Source: Croceibacterium atlanticum (lineage in GTDB: Bacteria > Pseudomonadota > Alphaproteobacteria > Sphingomonadales > Sphingomonadaceae). From it: DNA of 64,000 bases. The number at the start of each line of letters is the position of its first letter. The stretch's first letter is position 1. Under the pieces are notes generated by a model. It ran no database searches, had not been told where the DNA came from, and saw only the letters and a list, made by a program, of their open reading frames with translations. Below, in pieces: positions 61,514 through 64,000 of the stretch. The stretch spans positions 1,860,001-1,924,000 of the forward strand of contig NZ_CP011452.2 of assembly GCF_001008165.2 (NCBI RefSeq), read 5' to 3'. The position numbers and the translations under genes are program-made.

Positions 61514-63991
61514 ATGGTGAATGGTTTGCTGGGGCACGCATCGTGGACAGCGCTGGCGCTGGTGGCGCTTGCAAGTCCTTCGCTGGCGCAGGCTCAGGAA
61601 GAAGAAAACGCACCGGACACGGCGGAGGAGGGGCAGCCCCCGCAACAAAAGGGCCTCGGCGACATTATCGTTACCGCCCAAAGGGTGGAACAGCTGAGCC
61701 AGCGCGCACCGTTGCCCATCGATGTGATTCAGCCTGAAGAGCTGGCGCAGCAGAATGTCCTTCGCGCAGAAGACCTTTCGCGCATCACCCCCGCCCTGGC
61801 CGCCACCGGGGGCGCAGGCGGCACCACGGTGTTCTTCGTCCGGGGCGTGGGCAACACCACGGTCAACGCCTATTCCGACCCGGCGATCTCGTTCAATTAT
61901 GATGGCGTATATATCGGGCGCCCGTCTTCCACCTCGGGGGTGTTCTATGACCTCGAACGCGTGGAAGTTCTGAAAGGGCCGCAGGGCACTCTCTATGGCC
62001 GCAACGCCACCGCCGGTGCGATCAATGTCATTCCGACCCGCCCGAAGCTGGGCGAAGTGAGCGGCCGCTTCATGTTCGGTTACGGCAATTATGACTGGCT
62101 GACGGGTGAAGCCGCGGTGAACCTGCCGATCGGCGAAAAGGTGGCCATGCGCGCGTCAGGTTCCGTGGCGCGCCGCGACGCGTTCCTGACTGACGGGACG
62201 GGCAACCAGCGCGAACATGCCGGCCGGTTCCAGATCTATGCCGAACCCAACCCTGACCTTACGCTGCGGATCGGGGCGGATTATGCCCATCAGGGCGGCG
62301 CCAGTGCCAGCGGGTTCTATCTGGGGGCAGTCGATCCGACCTTCGGGCCGACAGGATTTGCCGGGTATAATTTCACCCCCACCGGGTTCCCTCGCACACA
62401 GGGTTTGATCGACCCGGCATCGAATGCGCTGCTTTCCCAGCGTTTCATCGGCCAGCTTGGCCGGACCGGGGCCGTGGTCGACAGTTCGCCCTTCAATGAC
62501 AATGATTACTGGGGGATCACGGGCGAGCTGACTTACTCGACCGATCTGGGCACGCTGACCGTCCAGCCCGCCTATCGCGAGGCGTCCCTTGAATATGCTT
62601 TCGCCGGGGCTTTCCGGCGCGGATATACGAAGGAAGAAGACAGCCAGACCAGCCTCGAAATTCGCTGGGCCGGGATGCTGGGGGACAGCATCGATTATCA
62701 GATCGGCGGCATGTATTTCGACGAGGATATCAGTGCGAATGCGCACTATAATCAGCAATCGCTGGTGCCTTATCAGGAATTTTCGACCGGCACGGAAAGC
62801 TGGGCCGGGTTCTCCATGGTCACATTCCATGTCACGGGCCAGCTCAGCCTGACTGCGGCGGGCCGCTACACATCGGACAAGAAGAGCTTCGACGGCACTT
62901 CCAATGTGTATATCCTGTTCTGCGGCAATCCGGCGCCGCCGCAGGATTTCTGCCCGGACCTGCCATTTGCCCCGCTGCTCGACACGGAAGAGGCTTTCCA
63001 GGATTTCTATACCTCCAGGGGTATCCCCGTAACGCCGGTGCCGCTTTTCGTGCTGCCGCCACAGGCTGGCGGATCGCAGACCGCGCCTTTCGTGCTTCGT
63101 TCACCAATCGTGATCGATTCCGCCCTGAAGAACGACAAATTCACCTATCGCCTGGCGGCCCAGTATGAATTCACGCCCCGGAACATGGTCTATGCCAGTT
63201 TCGAGACGGGGTATCATGCCGGCGGTTTCTCCTTCGCCCGCGGCGTGGAAACCTATGAACCGGAGACGATCCGCGCCTACACGCTGGGGTCGAAAAACCG
63301 CCTCTTCGAAAATCGCGTTCAGCTCAATGTCGAAGCCTTTCTCTGGAAATACCGCAACCAGCAGTTCAGCCAGTTCGGATATGACCTCGGCAATCCGCCT
63401 TCGACAGTGTTCCTTACCCGCAATATCGGGAACAGCACGATCAAGGGCGTGGATATCGACCTGGAAGTGATGCCCACCGAAACCACCCAGCTGTCGGCCA
63501 ATGTCCAGTATCTCGATGCCCGCTATGACAGCTTCGTCTATTATGCGCCGAACCAGGGCCTGCCGCCTAACACCGCCTGTTCCTACAGCCCGACCACGCA
63601 GACCACGCCGGGCGGCACGATCAATGTTTTCGCGATTGACTGTTCGGGCAACCGTTCATTCAATTCGCCGAAATGGTCGCTCAATCTGAACGCCCGGCAG
63701 GAAATCCCGCTCGGTACGCACAAGGCAGTGCTCCAGGGCGGCACGCGTTACAGAAGCTCATCCTATTCGACGGCTGATTATCTGCCCTATCTCAAGTCCC
63801 GGGGCAATTTCGTCAGCTATGCCTCGATCACGTTGACGGATGCGGACGAAAGCAAATTCGTGACGCTTTACGTCAACAATATCGAGGATAATCAGCGCCT
63901 TCTCGGAGGCACGACAAATCCGGCTGGATTGATCGTTTCCAATGCCGAACAGCCACGCACATATGGCGTGCGCATTGGCAGCAATTTCTGA
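61514..63991 (+). CDS. Large TonB-dependent receptor
   Basis: The 825-residue protein has a signal peptide (about 1-27, ending SLAQAQ), a TonB box (DIIVTAQRV), and a plug domain with FFVRGVGNTT and VEVLKGPQGTLYGRNATAGAIN-type motifs. A long barrel ends in Phe. This is the large receptor form common in sphingomonads for aromatic or other xenobiotic ligands. The ATG at 61514 has GGGGAG at good spacing; an upstream TTG is less likely. It follows the dioxygenase gene and shares its promoter dyad. The ligand is unknown. The gene is complete, ending nine bases before the window's end. Confidence 0.92.
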   Translation: MVNGLLGHASWTALALVALASPSLAQAQEEENAPDTAEEGQPPQQKGLGDIIVTAQRVEQLSQRAPLPIDVIQPEELAQQNVLRAEDLSRITPALAATGGAGGTTVFFVRGVGNTTVNAYSDPAISFNYDGVYIGRPSSTSGVFYDLERVEVLKGPQGTLYGRNATAGAINVIPTRPKLGEVSGRFMFGYGNYDWLTGEAAVNLPIGEKVAMRASGSVARRDAFLTDGTGNQREHAGRFQIYAEPNPDLTLRIGADYAHQGGASASGFYLGAVDPTFGPTGFAGYNFTPTGFPRTQGLIDPASNALLSQRFIGQLGRTGAVVDSSPFNDNDYWGITGELTYSTDLGTLTVQPAYREASLEYAFAGAFRRGYTKEEDSQTSLEIRWAGMLGDSIDYQIGGMYFDEDISANAHYNQQSLVPYQEFSTGTESWAGFSMVTFHVTGQLSLTAAGRYTSDKKSFDGTSNVYILFCGNPAPPQDFCPDLPFAPLLDTEEAFQDFYTSRGIPVTPVPLFVLPPQAGGSQTAPFVLRSPIVIDSALKNDKFTYRLAAQYEFTPRNMVYASFETGYHAGGFSFARGVETYEPETIRAYTLGSKNRLFENRVQLNVEAFLWKYRNQQFSQFGYDLGNPPSTVFLTRNIGNSTIKGVDIDLEVMPTETTQLSANVQYLDARYDSFVYYAPNQGLPPNTACSYSPTTQTTPGGTINVFAIDCSGNRSFNSPKWSLNLNARQEIPLGTHKAVLQGGTRYRSSSYSTADYLPYLKSRGNFVSYASITLTDADESKFVTLYVNNIEDNQRLLGGTTNPAGLIVSNAEQPRTYGVRIGSNF

Positions 63992-64000
63992 GCATCGCGT

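Noticed and set aside
1-64000. CRISPR arrays, insertion sequences, prophage genes, tRNA or rRNA
   Set aside because: No regularly spaced repeats, transposase or integrase genes, or cloverleaf-like intergenic segments were seen.

Overview
The window is dense, GC-rich bacterial DNA. Its gene content suggests an alphaproteobacterium, most likely a sphingomonad (order Sphingomonadales): a scattered exopolysaccharide locus, several TonB-dependent receptors, three RND efflux systems, and GST/SDR/TauD-type catabolic genes. This placement is an inference from gene content and codon style; no rRNA or other phylogenetic marker is present. I saw no tRNA, rRNA, insertion sequence, prophage or CRISPR array.

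About 1-28.8 kb is an exopolysaccharide or surface-glycan locus. It holds the end of an outer-membrane beta-barrel, a pectate-lyase-like lipoprotein, a sugar epimerase, a methyltransferase, four GT4 glycosyltransferases, a Wzz/BY-kinase-like chain-length protein, two acyltransferase-3 enzymes, a sulfotransferase, UDP-glucose dehydrogenase, a PglC-like phosphoglycosyl transferase and two LuxR-type regulators. A WbpM/PglF-type dehydratase and a DegT aminotransferase could make a UDP-4-amino-6-deoxy sugar. A formyltransferase-fold protein and a PglD/NeuD-type acyltransferase could then acylate it. No obvious Wzx flippase or Wzy polymerase is visible.

The most unusual element is at 11.0-14.0 kb. 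Genes for E1-alpha and E1-beta of a 2-oxoacid dehydrogenase are followed by one protein that joins a lipoyl domain and an E3-binding domain to a PglD/NeuD-like left-handed beta-helix acyltransferase, where an ordinary E2 would carry its own catalytic domain. The simplest reading is a CoA-independent route from a 2-oxoacid to acyl-lipoyl to an acylated sugar, dedicated to glycan decoration.

From 29.0 to 31.0 kb lie a PilZ-HTH fusion regulator and a DUF1338/HglS-like oxygenase. From 31.0 to 43.2 kb two complete tripartite RND pumps sit on either side of a TetR gene. From 43.4 to 51.1 kb a five-gene operon encodes a TonB-dependent receptor, a small membrane protein, a MotA/TolQ/ExbB protein, a DUF2149 protein and a periplasmic, membrane-anchored CobN-like protein. 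This set resembles the Hmu (haem-acquisition) operons of Bacteroidetes more than a cobalamin-biosynthesis operon. From 51.1 to 58.6 kb a heavy-metal RND system (CzcCBA-like) is divergent from its likely two-component regulator. From 58.7 to 64 kb a small catabolic region has GST, SDR, a TauD/TfdA-type dioxygenase and a large TonB-dependent receptor; two of its promoter regions share an 18-bp dyad.
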